Assembly (NCBI GenBank): GCA_017523785.1
Contig: JAFWVX010000025.1
Coordinates: 73,255-137,254, forward strand
Reading direction: 5' to 3'
Source: Lachnospiraceae bacterium
GTDB lineage: Bacteria; Bacillota; Clostridia; Lachnospirales; Lachnospiraceae
Length of the DNA: 64,000 bases
Made by a program: the position numbers and the translations under genes. Within the stretch, counting starts at the first letter, position 1, and the number at the start of each line of letters is the position of its first letter. The notes below the pieces were generated by a model, which saw only the letters and a program-made list of their open reading frames with translations, ran no database searches and was not told the DNA's origin. This document shows positions 39,253-47,095 of the stretch, one piece after another.

Positions 39253-40605
39253 ATGAAAAAAGACCGATGGGTCCCTATATTTTCTAAGCCTGTATTGCCA
39301 ACATATAAGAGAGCATCTAAAGAGCATAAAGAACTTATAGATAGAATATTGTCAGTAAAAGATTTTTGTCTTGCAATGCCAGATACAAAAGATAGAGAGC
39401 GCTTGACGGTCGAGTTAATGGATAAAATTGTAAGAGAGGTCAAGAAAAGAGAAGCTTTTGCACGTTTTGTTATGGTAGTTGATGAAAATTCGACAATATT
39501 TGGAGGAAAGTTTTGCTCTTGTGACGGAGTTTCAGAGACATCTTATAATTCAAACTATAAAGGTTATAATACACTTTGTAATGAAGTAGATGATATAAAA
39601 CTTGTAATTATTAACAATTTAGAGTTGAGCAATTTACAAATTTGGCAAATGGCGGAAATAAAAAACATAGTAAACTTGTTAAGACAGAAAAATAAAGATG
39701 TAAAAGTTTTATTTATCGTCAATGATTTGTTTGTAAAAGACGATTTAAGTTTTTACAATATGTTTTCTATACTCAATTTAAATGTTGCCAAGTTGAATCA
39801 GATGTTGGAACGTGAGGAATACGAAGAAAAGTTTTTAAAGAGGAATAAAACGGGCGATATTTTAGAATTTCAAAACATGAAAGCACTGGAAGTATTATTG
39901 AAGAAACATTTGTATATTGACCCTCTTTTGCAAGTAAGAAGAATGGATTACAAGATAACAAAAGAGTTTGAGATTACTGAAGTTCCAAAATGTTTAGATA
40001 AAATTATACAAAACACTCTTGAGTTTAATGCCGAGAATAAAAAACTAAAACATAGTCCAGGAAAAACACCACTAGGTAATTACAGTAAGTATTTAAATAT
40101 AATAGTAGATAAGGAAGGCACATTGCTGGATCAGAGAGAAGAAAAAAAACATTATTATTACAAAAATAAAGATGTCAAAGTATTTAATGAACATATAAGT
40201 AATGGTAGATTTAGCAAGTCTTCGTATGAACTGCACACAGTAGAGACCATTTGGTGCCCTTTTATTGAAAGAAATAAAAACAATATAAAAACTATACACA
40301 TAGTGGCCAATGTAAAGGAAGAGTTTATAGAAACTTTCTTCCGTGCTGTCAACATTCTCTACAATGGAGATTATAGCGATAATGTTAGATTATTTATATA
40401 CTTTGTGTCATACGGAATAGGTAATGGATGCGTTTCTAAACTTATGCTTGACAGTTTTAACTTTGAGAATATTGAGGTGTACAGAAAATTAGAACTAATG
40501 TATCGTGACATTAAATCAAATATAAAAATAAAGAGTGATGACGAAAAAACCTTTGAAGAAATAATGAGAGAGATTCTTGGCGAAAATTATGATGATCAAG
40601 TGTGA
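39253..40605 (+). CDS. Unrecognised protein of the AAA/MoxR/VWA operon
   Basis: 450 residues; ATG 39253 is preceded by AAAGGAG. I recognise no domain. The protein is Lys/Glu/Asn rich and has no signal peptide or membrane segment. A hydrophobic strand (KLVIINNLEL, then KVLFIVND) resembles the core of an alpha/beta fold, but there is no Walker A. It is the last gene before the terminator and lies 23 bases after the VWA gene. It ends with TGA, the only intact gene in the window to do so; the terminator directly downstream supports that stop. Confidence 0.8.
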   Translation: MKKDRWVPIFSKPVLPTYKRASKEHKELIDRILSVKDFCLAMPDTKDRERLTVELMDKIVREVKKREAFARFVMVVDENSTIFGGKFCSCDGVSETSYNSNYKGYNTLCNEVDDIKLVIINNLELSNLQIWQMAEIKNIVNLLRQKNKDVKVLFIVNDLFVKDDLSFYNMFSILNLNVAKLNQMLEREEYEEKFLKRNKTGDILEFQNMKALEVLLKKHLYIDPLLQVRRMDYKITKEFEITEVPKCLDKIIQNTLEFNAENKKLKHSPGKTPLGNYSKYLNIIVDKEGTLLDQREEKKHYYYKNKDVKVFNEHISNGRFSKSSYELHTVETIWCPFIERNKNNIKTIHIVANVKEEFIETFFRAVNILYNGDYSDNVRLFIYFVSYGIGNGCVSKLMLDSFNFENIEVYRKLELMYRDIKSNIKIKSDDEKTFEEIMREILGENYDDQV

Positions 40606-40626
40606 TGTGTGCTTAAACCCTTGATA

Positions 40627-40655
40627 AAAGCCCCTATATAAGGGGGGCTTTTTTG
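40627..40655 (+). terminator. Intrinsic terminator of the AAA/MoxR/VWA operon
   Basis: Arms AAAGCCCC (40627-40634) and GGGGCTTT (40644-40651) enclose a 9-base loop and are followed by TTT. It separates the operon from the tRNA-Leu promoter. Confidence 0.9.
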
Positions 40656-40684
40656 TTGTAAAATTGTTAATTTTAAGATATAAT
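40656..40684 (+). promoter_or_regulatory. Promoter of tRNA-Leu
   Basis: TTGTAA (40656-40661), a 17-base spacer and a perfect TATAAT (40679-40684), 11 bases before the tRNA. Confidence 0.75.
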
Positions 40685-40695
40685 ATAACAGATAA

Positions 40696-40775
40696 GCGGA
40701 TATGGCGGAATTGGCAGACGCACCAGATTTAGGTTCTGGCGGGAAACCGTGCAGGTTCAAGTCCTGTTATCCGCA
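40696..40775 (+). tRNA. tRNA-Leu (UAG anticodon)
   Basis: The acceptor arm GCGGATA (40696-40702) pairs with TATCCGC (40768-40774), with discriminator A. The anticodon stem CCAGA/TCTGG encloses TTTAGGT, giving anticodon UAG, which reads CUN Leu codons. A class II variable arm and a T-arm CAGG-TTCAAGT-CCTG are present. CCA is not encoded. Confidence 0.95.
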
Positions 40776-40800
40776 TTTTTTGTATTGCAATGCAAAATGA

Positions 40801-40820
40801 GGGGCGAGCTATGCGAGCCC
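40801..40820 (+). repeat. Type A palindromic repeat before mtnN
   Basis: GGGGCGAGC, TAT, GCGAGCCC. It is one of at least nine related copies in the window. It lies just before the ribosome site GGGGAG of mtnN. Confidence 0.75.
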
Positions 40821-40831
40821 TGGGGAGAAAA

Positions 40832-41518
40832 ATGATTGGAATAATCGGAGCAATGGATTCAGAAATTAATGAATTAAAGGAAAACATTGCGAACTTAAAA
40901 ACTGAAAACATTAGTGGAATAAATTTTTATAGTGGAAATATTTTCGGAAAAGAAGTTGTGGTTGCAAAGAGTGGCATAGGAAAAGTTTTTGCAGCGATGT
41001 GTGCTCAGACAATGATAATTAAGTATAATCTAAAAAAAATTATCCACATAGGGATTGCAGGATCACTTGTAAGTGATTTGTCAGTGCATGAAGTTGCAAT
41101 TGCATCATCAGTAGTTCAACACGACTATGACCAGACAGCCTTTGATTTGCCAAAAGGACTTGTTCAAGGTTTGGATGATATCAATATAAAATGTGATGAG
41201 ACAATGGTCTCTGACTTAGTTAAGTGTGCAGAGAAACTTAATATAAATTATAAAGTCGGAGTAATAGTTTCTGGCGACCAATTTATAATTGATACAAATA
41301 AAAAACAAAACTTAGCGAAAGATTTTAATGCCATCGCAGCAGAGATGGAAGGTGCAAGCACAGGCCAGGTGTGTCAAGTTAATAAAGTAAGTTTTGCAGT
41401 GATAAGAGCAATATCTGATGGTAGCGATGACTCAACTGAAACTTATAAAAATGCAAAACAAAGTGCATCAGATGTATCGACGCAAGTGTTATTAGAGTAT
41501 ATTAAAGAATCAATGTAG
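40832..41518 (+). CDS. mtnN: 5'-methylthioadenosine/S-adenosylhomocysteine nucleosidase
   Basis: 228 residues from ATG 40832, chosen because MIGIIGAMDSEI is the family N-terminus and GGGGAG lies 4 bases upstream. The longer frame from 40790 only translates a palindromic repeat. Family marks are GIAGSL, the substrate-binding EMEGAS (Glu) and the catalytic RAISDGSDD (Asp). The enzyme removes adenine from MTA and SAH in the cytoplasm, preventing SAH build-up. The next gene encodes a related deaminase, so the pair forms an MTA/SAH salvage unit. It may be co-transcribed with the tRNA. Confidence 0.93.
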   Translation: MIGIIGAMDSEINELKENIANLKTENISGINFYSGNIFGKEVVVAKSGIGKVFAAMCAQTMIIKYNLKKIIHIGIAGSLVSDLSVHEVAIASSVVQHDYDQTAFDLPKGLVQGLDDINIKCDETMVSDLVKCAEKLNINYKVGVIVSGDQFIIDTNKKQNLAKDFNAIAAEMEGASTGQVCQVNKVSFAVIRAISDGSDDSTETYKNAKQSASDVSTQVLLEYIKESM

Positions 41519-41520
41519 TG

Positions 41521-41564
41521 GACGACATCCTGTCGTCACTTGTAGGGGCGAACATTGCGAGCCC
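41521..41564 (+). repeat. Type B plus type A palindromic repeats before mtaD
   Basis: Type B: GACGACA, TCC, TGTCGTC (41521-41537). Type A: a GTAGGGGCGAAC arm, ATT, then GCGAGCCC (41542-41564). The ribosome site AAGGAG (41566-41571) begins 2 bases after the second repeat. Confidence 0.8.
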
Positions 41565-41576
41565 GAAGGAGCGAAT

Positions 41577-42863
41577 ATGTCAATAAAATTTAAGAATGCA
41601 AATGTACTAAACAAGGATTTTGACATTTTAGAATCCCAAGATTTGATTGTAGAAAATAACCGAATCAAAACAATCAGAGCAACCGACTCAAGTGACGATT
41701 CAAAGTATGAGAGAGTTATAGATTGTAATGATAACTATCTTATTCCAGGAATAAAGAACTCACACAGTCATAACGCTATGGTATTTCTAAGATCTATGTC
41801 AGATGATTTACCACTTCATGACTGGCTTCAAAAATATTGCTTCCCAAACGAAGCAAAGCTTACATATGAGGACATATACTATTTTACAATGCTCGGAATT
41901 ATGGAAAACCTCTCATCAGGTGTCACTGGCAGTATGGATATGTATCTAGATAGTTACGCAATGGCTGATGCTTGCTTGGCAGTTGGCTTTAGAGTAAATA
42001 TCTGCGATACAATGCAAAAGTTTAATAAAAAAATTGCACCTGAAGAGTATTATCTTGAGTTCAATAACTATAAAGGCGACAATGGAAATCTTATCAAATA
42101 TAATTTAGGAATGCATGCTGAGTATACCAACACAGAAGAATTAATTAAAATGATGTCAGATTTGACTCATAAATATAAAGCATCTTTCTTTACTCATATT
42201 GCTGAGACTAAATTTGAAGTTGATGGCTGCAAGGAGAGATGGGGAGGACTTACCCCTGTTCAAGTCTTTGAAAAGTTTGGATTATTTGACTACGGCGGTG
42301 GCGGATATCACTGTGTGCACATAGAAGACTGTGACTATGAGATTTTTAAGAAACACGACTGTATCGCAGTTACCTGCCCAGGTTCAAATGTTAAACTCGC
42401 AAGTGGCATACCAAAGGTTAAAAAGATGTTGGATTACGGGTTAAGAGTAGCAATTGGTACTGATGGACCAGCAAGCAACAATGCCATAGATATGTTTAGA
42501 GAAATGTATCTGACTACAACTCTGCAGAAAGTTACAAATGATGATGCTTCAGTATTAAAACCAAAAGAGATATTAAAAATGGTTATGGTAAATGGCGCAG
42601 CTTGCTTAGGTCATACTGATGGAGATGTGTTAGAAGAAGGAAAACTTGCTGATATAGTTCTGATAGATGTAAACAAACCAAATATGCAACCAAGAAATAC
42701 TTTCATCAACAACTTAGTATATTCATGTGGAAAACAAAATGTAAAACTCACTATGGTTGACGGAAGGATATTGTATGAGGATGGCAAGTTCCTTATAAAA
42801 GAAGATGAGAACTATGTATACAAAAAATGCAATGAATTGTTGCACAATCTATTAAATCGTTAG
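41577..42863 (+). CDS. mtaD: Amidohydrolase, probable MTA/SAH deaminase
   Basis: 428 residues. Metal-dependent amidohydrolase of the ATZ/TRZ-MtaD group: HSHN near residue 64, LGMHAEYT, THIAET, CVHIED and the late metal/substrate motif GTDGPASNN. MtaD deaminates 5'-methylthioadenosine or SAH at the adenine ring, which fits the upstream nucleosidase. Relatives deaminate guanine, cytosine or chlorinated triazines, so substrate identity is inferred from the motif set and the neighbour. The ribosome site directly follows a palindromic repeat. Confidence 0.85.
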   Translation: MSIKFKNANVLNKDFDILESQDLIVENNRIKTIRATDSSDDSKYERVIDCNDNYLIPGIKNSHSHNAMVFLRSMSDDLPLHDWLQKYCFPNEAKLTYEDIYYFTMLGIMENLSSGVTGSMDMYLDSYAMADACLAVGFRVNICDTMQKFNKKIAPEEYYLEFNNYKGDNGNLIKYNLGMHAEYTNTEELIKMMSDLTHKYKASFFTHIAETKFEVDGCKERWGGLTPVQVFEKFGLFDYGGGGYHCVHIEDCDYEIFKKHDCIAVTCPGSNVKLASGIPKVKKMLDYGLRVAIGTDGPASNNAIDMFREMYLTTTLQKVTNDDASVLKPKEILKMVMVNGAACLGHTDGDVLEEGKLADIVLIDVNKPNMQPRNTFINNLVYSCGKQNVKLTMVDGRILYEDGKFLIKEDENYVYKKCNELLHNLLNR

Positions 42864-42865
42864 TC

Positions 42866-42890
42866 GTAGTGGACGACAGTTTGCCGTTCC
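42866..42890 (+). repeat. Degenerate type B repeat
   Basis: Starts GTAGTGGACGACA like other type B copies, but the second arm (TTGCCGTTCC) pairs poorly. It lies between mtaD and the 49-codon gene. Confidence 0.55.
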
Positions 42891-42906
42891 AATCCAAAGG
42901 AGACAT

Positions 42907-43056
42907 ATGTTAAATTTCGACGAAGAAATAAAAAAATTTGAAAAGAGCTTAGAACCAGATAACATTGACGATGCTTTAGCAAAGATGGACATCACGGATA
43001 TGGATGACATCATGCTTAATATGTTTAAGCAGGTTACAAATACTAAAGCAAATTAA
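42907..43056 (+). CDS. Small acidic protein, 49 residues
   Basis: ATG 42907 is preceded by a good AAAGGAG (42896-42902). The product starts MLNFDEEIKKFEKSLEPDN, is acidic and probably helical, and has no membrane segment. The stop is 7 bases before the TPR gene start, whose ribosome site overlaps this stop, so the two are translationally linked. Short proteins of this style occur before TPR genes in related Clostridia as I recall, but I cannot verify that here. Function unknown. Confidence 0.65.
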   Translation: MLNFDEEIKKFEKSLEPDNIDDALAKMDITDMDDIMLNMFKQVTNTKAN

Positions 43057-43063
43057 GAGGGAT

Positions 43064-44377
43064 ATGGCATCTGTTTACGAAAGAGAATTTAGACAGATCT
43101 CCAACAGATTTTATAATCTGGCACTGGATAGAGTAGAGGCGAGAGATCTTTTTGGAGCAACTTTATTATTAAAGAAGTCGCTTGCTTTTAATGCCAAAAA
43201 TATAAATGCGAGAAACTTACTTGCCCTAGTTTTTTATGAAGAGGGTGCAATCACAGAGGCCATAGTGCAGTGGCTAGTGAGTAGAGACCTCTATAAGAAT
43301 GAGTTAAATCCAGCAAATGAGTATTTAAGAAAAATTCAAGATGATGATGAAACAAATAAGTTTTTTCAAAGTGTAAAAATTTATAATCAAGCCATAGATG
43401 ATATAAAACAGTATGAGAGAAATGACTTGGCGATGCTTAAATTATATAAGGCAATTGAGTTAAATCCTCATAATGTAAAAGCGATGTCATTACTATCACT
43501 TTTACTTATACAGATTAAGGACTATATAAAAGCAGGTTCTTATTTATTAAAATGTCAAAAGATAGACAGTGGAAATAAATTTATAAATGAATATATGGAC
43601 TATGTTCTTAAAAACACAAAGAAGGGTGAAGTAAAAGAGAAGACAATTAGTAAAGTATATTCATTTAAAAAACTTGAATCAGATGATGCTATACTTCCAA
43701 AACAGTACATCAAACTTTCTGAAAATCAAAAAGTTATATTTATACTTATAGGAATTATTATTGGTGCATTATCATATTCACTTCTTATCTCACCAAATGC
43801 AAAAGGAAGTAGCAGTATAGCGAGTGAAAATCAAGTTATAAGATATGCAGAACTTGTAAATGACCAAAATAAAATCATAAGAGACATAACAATAGAGAAT
43901 AATCAGTTAAAGACAGATTATGAAGATGCGAGTGTAAAACTTAGAGCCTATGAAGAGCAAAACAAAATGTTTACTTCGCAGTATGAAACTTTGAATAGTA
44001 TAATCAACGACTTTGATAACGGATATATAAGTAGAGCAGCAAAAAATTATGTAGAACTTGATAAAGATGCAATCACAGATACAACTCTAGTAACTCTTTT
44101 AAATCAAGCGAGATCAAGAATAGAAGGAATAGGAGCAAAGAGACTCTGTGAACTCGGAACAGAAAGTTGGAATGCAGGAAATAAAACTGCAGCCATATCT
44201 TACTATCAGTTATCATTAAGCATTAATCCAGAGGACCCAGAGACAATGTTTTTACTTGCCCGTCTTTATCAAAATCTCGAGAGATATAAAGAGGCAAATG
44301 AAATATTTGATAAAATCATAGCACAGCACCCACAGTCAAATTACGCAAGAAGAAGTAGAGAGGCGAGAGGATATTAG
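43064..44377 (+). CDS. TPR protein with single membrane segment
   Basis: 437 residues from ATG 43064 (ribosome site AAGAGGG); the in-frame upstream ATG 43004 lies inside the small gene and is not used. The N-terminal half has TPR-like helices (LFGATLLLKKSLAFNAKNINARNLLALVF). One membrane segment follows at about 223-243, then a coiled-coil stretch (about 265-320), then C-terminal TPRs (GNKTAAISYYQLSLSINPEDPETMFLLARLYQ region). The C-terminal part is probably outside the membrane. The stop overlaps the GTG start of the PBP1A gene, suggesting coupling and a role in envelope growth. Confidence 0.85.
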   Translation: MASVYEREFRQISNRFYNLALDRVEARDLFGATLLLKKSLAFNAKNINARNLLALVFYEEGAITEAIVQWLVSRDLYKNELNPANEYLRKIQDDDETNKFFQSVKIYNQAIDDIKQYERNDLAMLKLYKAIELNPHNVKAMSLLSLLLIQIKDYIKAGSYLLKCQKIDSGNKFINEYMDYVLKNTKKGEVKEKTISKVYSFKKLESDDAILPKQYIKLSENQKVIFILIGIIIGALSYSLLISPNAKGSSSIASENQVIRYAELVNDQNKIIRDITIENNQLKTDYEDASVKLRAYEEQNKMFTSQYETLNSIINDFDNGYISRAAKNYVELDKDAITDTTLVTLLNQARSRIEGIGAKRLCELGTESWNAGNKTAAISYYQLSLSINPEDPETMFLLARLYQNLERYKEANEIFDKIIAQHPQSNYARRSREARGY

Positions 44378-47016
44378 TGGAATACACACTCAAAAAACTT
44401 GGCAGTATCAAATCTATAAAACTTCCTGAGAGAAAGTTTAGGGGAAGAGATATGGATGAGAAGAACAGGACTCAAGGAAAGAAGAGAAGAAGAAAAAAGA
44501 AACTTCACATCTTGAGAAAGATTTTTGTTGCACTTCTTGGAATTGGATTTCTTTGTATGTTCCTTGGACTTGGTATGATAAAGGGTATACTTGATAGCAC
44601 ACCACCTCTTACAAGCTTCCACTTTGGACCTACAGCATTTGCAACAAGAATTGTGGATAGAAATGGAAATGTGATGGACACACTCGTAAAAGAGGGTTCA
44701 AATAGAGAGTCGGTTAAGTTTAAAGATATACCTGAAAATCTTGTAAATGCCTTTGTCGCAATAGAGGATGAGAGATTTTGGGAGCACTCAGGTGTTGATT
44801 TAAAATCAATCGGAAGAGCCATCTATGGAGTTATAAAATCAGACACAAGTCGTGGTGGTGGTTCAACTATCACTCAGCAGTTGGTTAAGAATGCTGTATT
44901 TGACTCTGCACTTCACGAAAAAGGTTTTGAAAAATATGTTAGAAAACTTCAGGAGCAGTACATAGCACTTCAATACGAGACTCAAGCAGAGATGTCAAAA
45001 AAAGAAATTAAAGAGCAGATTATTACAGATTATTTAAATGTCATAAACTTAGGTGCCAACACTCTCGGCGTAAAAGTTGCAGCGAGAAGATATTTCGATA
45101 AGGAACTTAGAGATTTAACTATAAGTGAGTGTGCAGTAATTGCAAGTATAACAAAAAATCCGACGAAAAATAATCCAATCACTCACCCTGATGAGAATCA
45201 AAAGCGGCAGAGACAGACATTAAAAAATATGTTAAACCTTAACTACATTACCGAGGAAGAGTATAACGAAGCAATAAACGATGATGTCTATAATAGAATT
45301 AAAAATATAGAGATTAAATCTGAAAATGTTATTTCAGTTTATACATATTTTACAGAGTCAGTTATTGACCAATTGCAAGAGGACTTAGTAAAGAGACTTG
45401 GTTACTCTCAGACTCTTGCAAATAACTTATTATATTCGGGTGGACTTAGAGTTGAGACAACTATGGACCCTGAGATTCAAAAGATTGTCGACACCGAAGT
45501 AAATAGAGATTCAAATTACAAAGTTAAAAAATATGCAATTGATTATAGATTATCTATAAGACATAAGGATGACACACAGACTCACTATTCACAGGTTGAT
45601 GTGCAGAACTATCATGTAAATGTTTTGAAAAATAAAAAGTATGATGGGCTTTTTGCAAGTAAGGATTCGGCACAGCAATTTGTAAATAGTTTTAAAGATT
45701 CAGTTCTTAAAGAGGGTGATTCGGTTGCTGCCGAGACATTAAATTATTTACTTGAGCCACAGTGCTCATTTGTAATGATTAACCACAACACTGGCGAAGT
45801 AGTTGCACTCTCAGGTGGAAGAGGCGAGAAGACTGTATCAAGGTCACTTAATAGAGCAACAGTCACTAAGCGTCAGCCAGGAAGTACTTTTAAAGTTATA
45901 TCAGCATTTGCACCAGCACTTGAACTTTATAACAAGACACTCGCAACAACTTATTATGACAGCGAGTATGTATATAAAAATAAAAACATAAATAAGACAT
46001 TTAAGAACTGGTATTCAAGTGGCTATCTAGGTTTCCAAAATATAAGAGCAGGAATTGTTTATTCACTTAATATAATCGCAGTTAGATGTCTTATGGAGAC
46101 AGTCACACCTGAAGTTGGTATAAGATTTGCAAAGAGGCTTGGTATCACAACTCTTGATGAGGCTGAAGATGCAAATCTGGCTGCGGCTCTCGGTGGACTT
46201 ACTTACGGAGTTACAAATTATGAATTGACATCAGCATTTGCAGCAATTGCAAATGAAGGCAATTATAGAAAACCTATTTTATATACAAGAGTTTATGACC
46301 ACTACGGCAAAGTAATTTTAGACAATACAAAAAATCAAATCACAAGAGTTATGTCAAAAGAAAATGCATACCTACTTACTTCTGCGATGGCAGATTCAAT
46401 GGTAGGTGGAAAGGCATTTAGTAGCCCTACTATGAATATAAATCCAACTTCAACTCGTGCATGGTTTAAGGGAATGTCACTTGCAGGAAAATCTGGAACA
46501 ACTACTAATAATAATGATGTGTGGTTTGTAGGATACTCTCCATTTTACACTGCAGGTGTCTGGGGTGGTTGCGATGAAAATCAATCTCTCCAAGATACAA
46601 AAAACAAAATCAACAATGGTGGCACTTCATTCCACAAAGATATATGGAAGAAGATTATGCAGACAGTGCATGCATCATTCAAGGATCCAAAATTTGAAAA
46701 GCCAGCAGCTATAATACAGAGAAAAGTTTGTAGGAAGTCAGGACTTCTTGCAACTGATGGTTGTGAACATGATTTGAGAGGCAACTGTGCATACACAGAA
46801 TATTTTATAGATGGAACTCAGCCAAGAACAAGATGTGGATTACATACTGCACTTGGAACAATCAATATGCCAAAGAAATATATAGATCAAATTTCTGATG
46901 ATACAAATTATTTAACACCAAACTTTGATGTGGTGCCAATCATACCTGAGATTACAGAGTCAGCACCAGCGAGCAACATAATCATTGCACCAAGGTCATC
47001 AAATGCACCAAATTAG
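44377..47016 (+). CDS. Bifunctional penicillin-binding protein 1A
   Basis: 879 residues from GTG 44377, which overlaps the previous stop. ATG 44452, with AGGGGAAG upstream, is an equally good start and would shorten the protein by 25 residues. A basic stretch (KKRRRKKK) precedes one membrane anchor. The GT51 glycosyltransferase has EDERFWEHSG from 130 and GGSTITQQ near 162. The transpeptidase has STFK at 503-506 (nucleophile Ser503), SLN at 563-565 and KSGT at 705-708. The enzyme polymerises and cross-links peptidoglycan. The tail is Pro/Ser/Ala rich. It pairs with the upstream TPR membrane protein. Confidence 0.95.
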   Translation: MEYTLKKLGSIKSIKLPERKFRGRDMDEKNRTQGKKRRRKKKLHILRKIFVALLGIGFLCMFLGLGMIKGILDSTPPLTSFHFGPTAFATRIVDRNGNVMDTLVKEGSNRESVKFKDIPENLVNAFVAIEDERFWEHSGVDLKSIGRAIYGVIKSDTSRGGGSTITQQLVKNAVFDSALHEKGFEKYVRKLQEQYIALQYETQAEMSKKEIKEQIITDYLNVINLGANTLGVKVAARRYFDKELRDLTISECAVIASITKNPTKNNPITHPDENQKRQRQTLKNMLNLNYITEEEYNEAINDDVYNRIKNIEIKSENVISVYTYFTESVIDQLQEDLVKRLGYSQTLANNLLYSGGLRVETTMDPEIQKIVDTEVNRDSNYKVKKYAIDYRLSIRHKDDTQTHYSQVDVQNYHVNVLKNKKYDGLFASKDSAQQFVNSFKDSVLKEGDSVAAETLNYLLEPQCSFVMINHNTGEVVALSGGRGEKTVSRSLNRATVTKRQPGSTFKVISAFAPALELYNKTLATTYYDSEYVYKNKNINKTFKNWYSSGYLGFQNIRAGIVYSLNIIAVRCLMETVTPEVGIRFAKRLGITTLDEAEDANLAAALGGLTYGVTNYELTSAFAAIANEGNYRKPILYTRVYDHYGKVILDNTKNQITRVMSKENAYLLTSAMADSMVGGKAFSSPTMNINPTSTRAWFKGMSLAGKSGTTTNNNDVWFVGYSPFYTAGVWGGCDENQSLQDTKNKINNGGTSFHKDIWKKIMQTVHASFKDPKFEKPAAIIQRKVCRKSGLLATDGCEHDLRGNCAYTEYFIDGTQPRTRCGLHTALGTINMPKKYIDQISDDTNYLTPNFDVVPIIPEITESAPASNIIIAPRSSNAPN

Positions 47017-47059
47017 CTGCTTATACAACTCGTGGAAATGACGATTGATAAGATAGGCA

Positions 47060-47082
47060 GTAGGGGCGAGCACTGCGAGCCC
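47060..47082 (+). repeat. Type A palindromic repeat before the M16C protease gene
   Basis: Canonical copy: GTAGGGGCGAGC, ACT, GCGAGCCC. The GAAAGGA ribosome site follows immediately, before ATG 47096. Confidence 0.85.
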
Positions 47083-47095
47083 GAAAGGATATTAA

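Noticed and set aside
40656..40684. The T-rich stretch here as part of a long terminator only.
   Set aside because: TTGTAA-17-TATAAT is a well-spaced promoter placed 11 bases before the tRNA.
40790..40831. Earlier start of mtnN at 40790.
   Set aside because: The 14 extra residues translate a type A repeat; ATG 40832 fits the family and the ribosome site.
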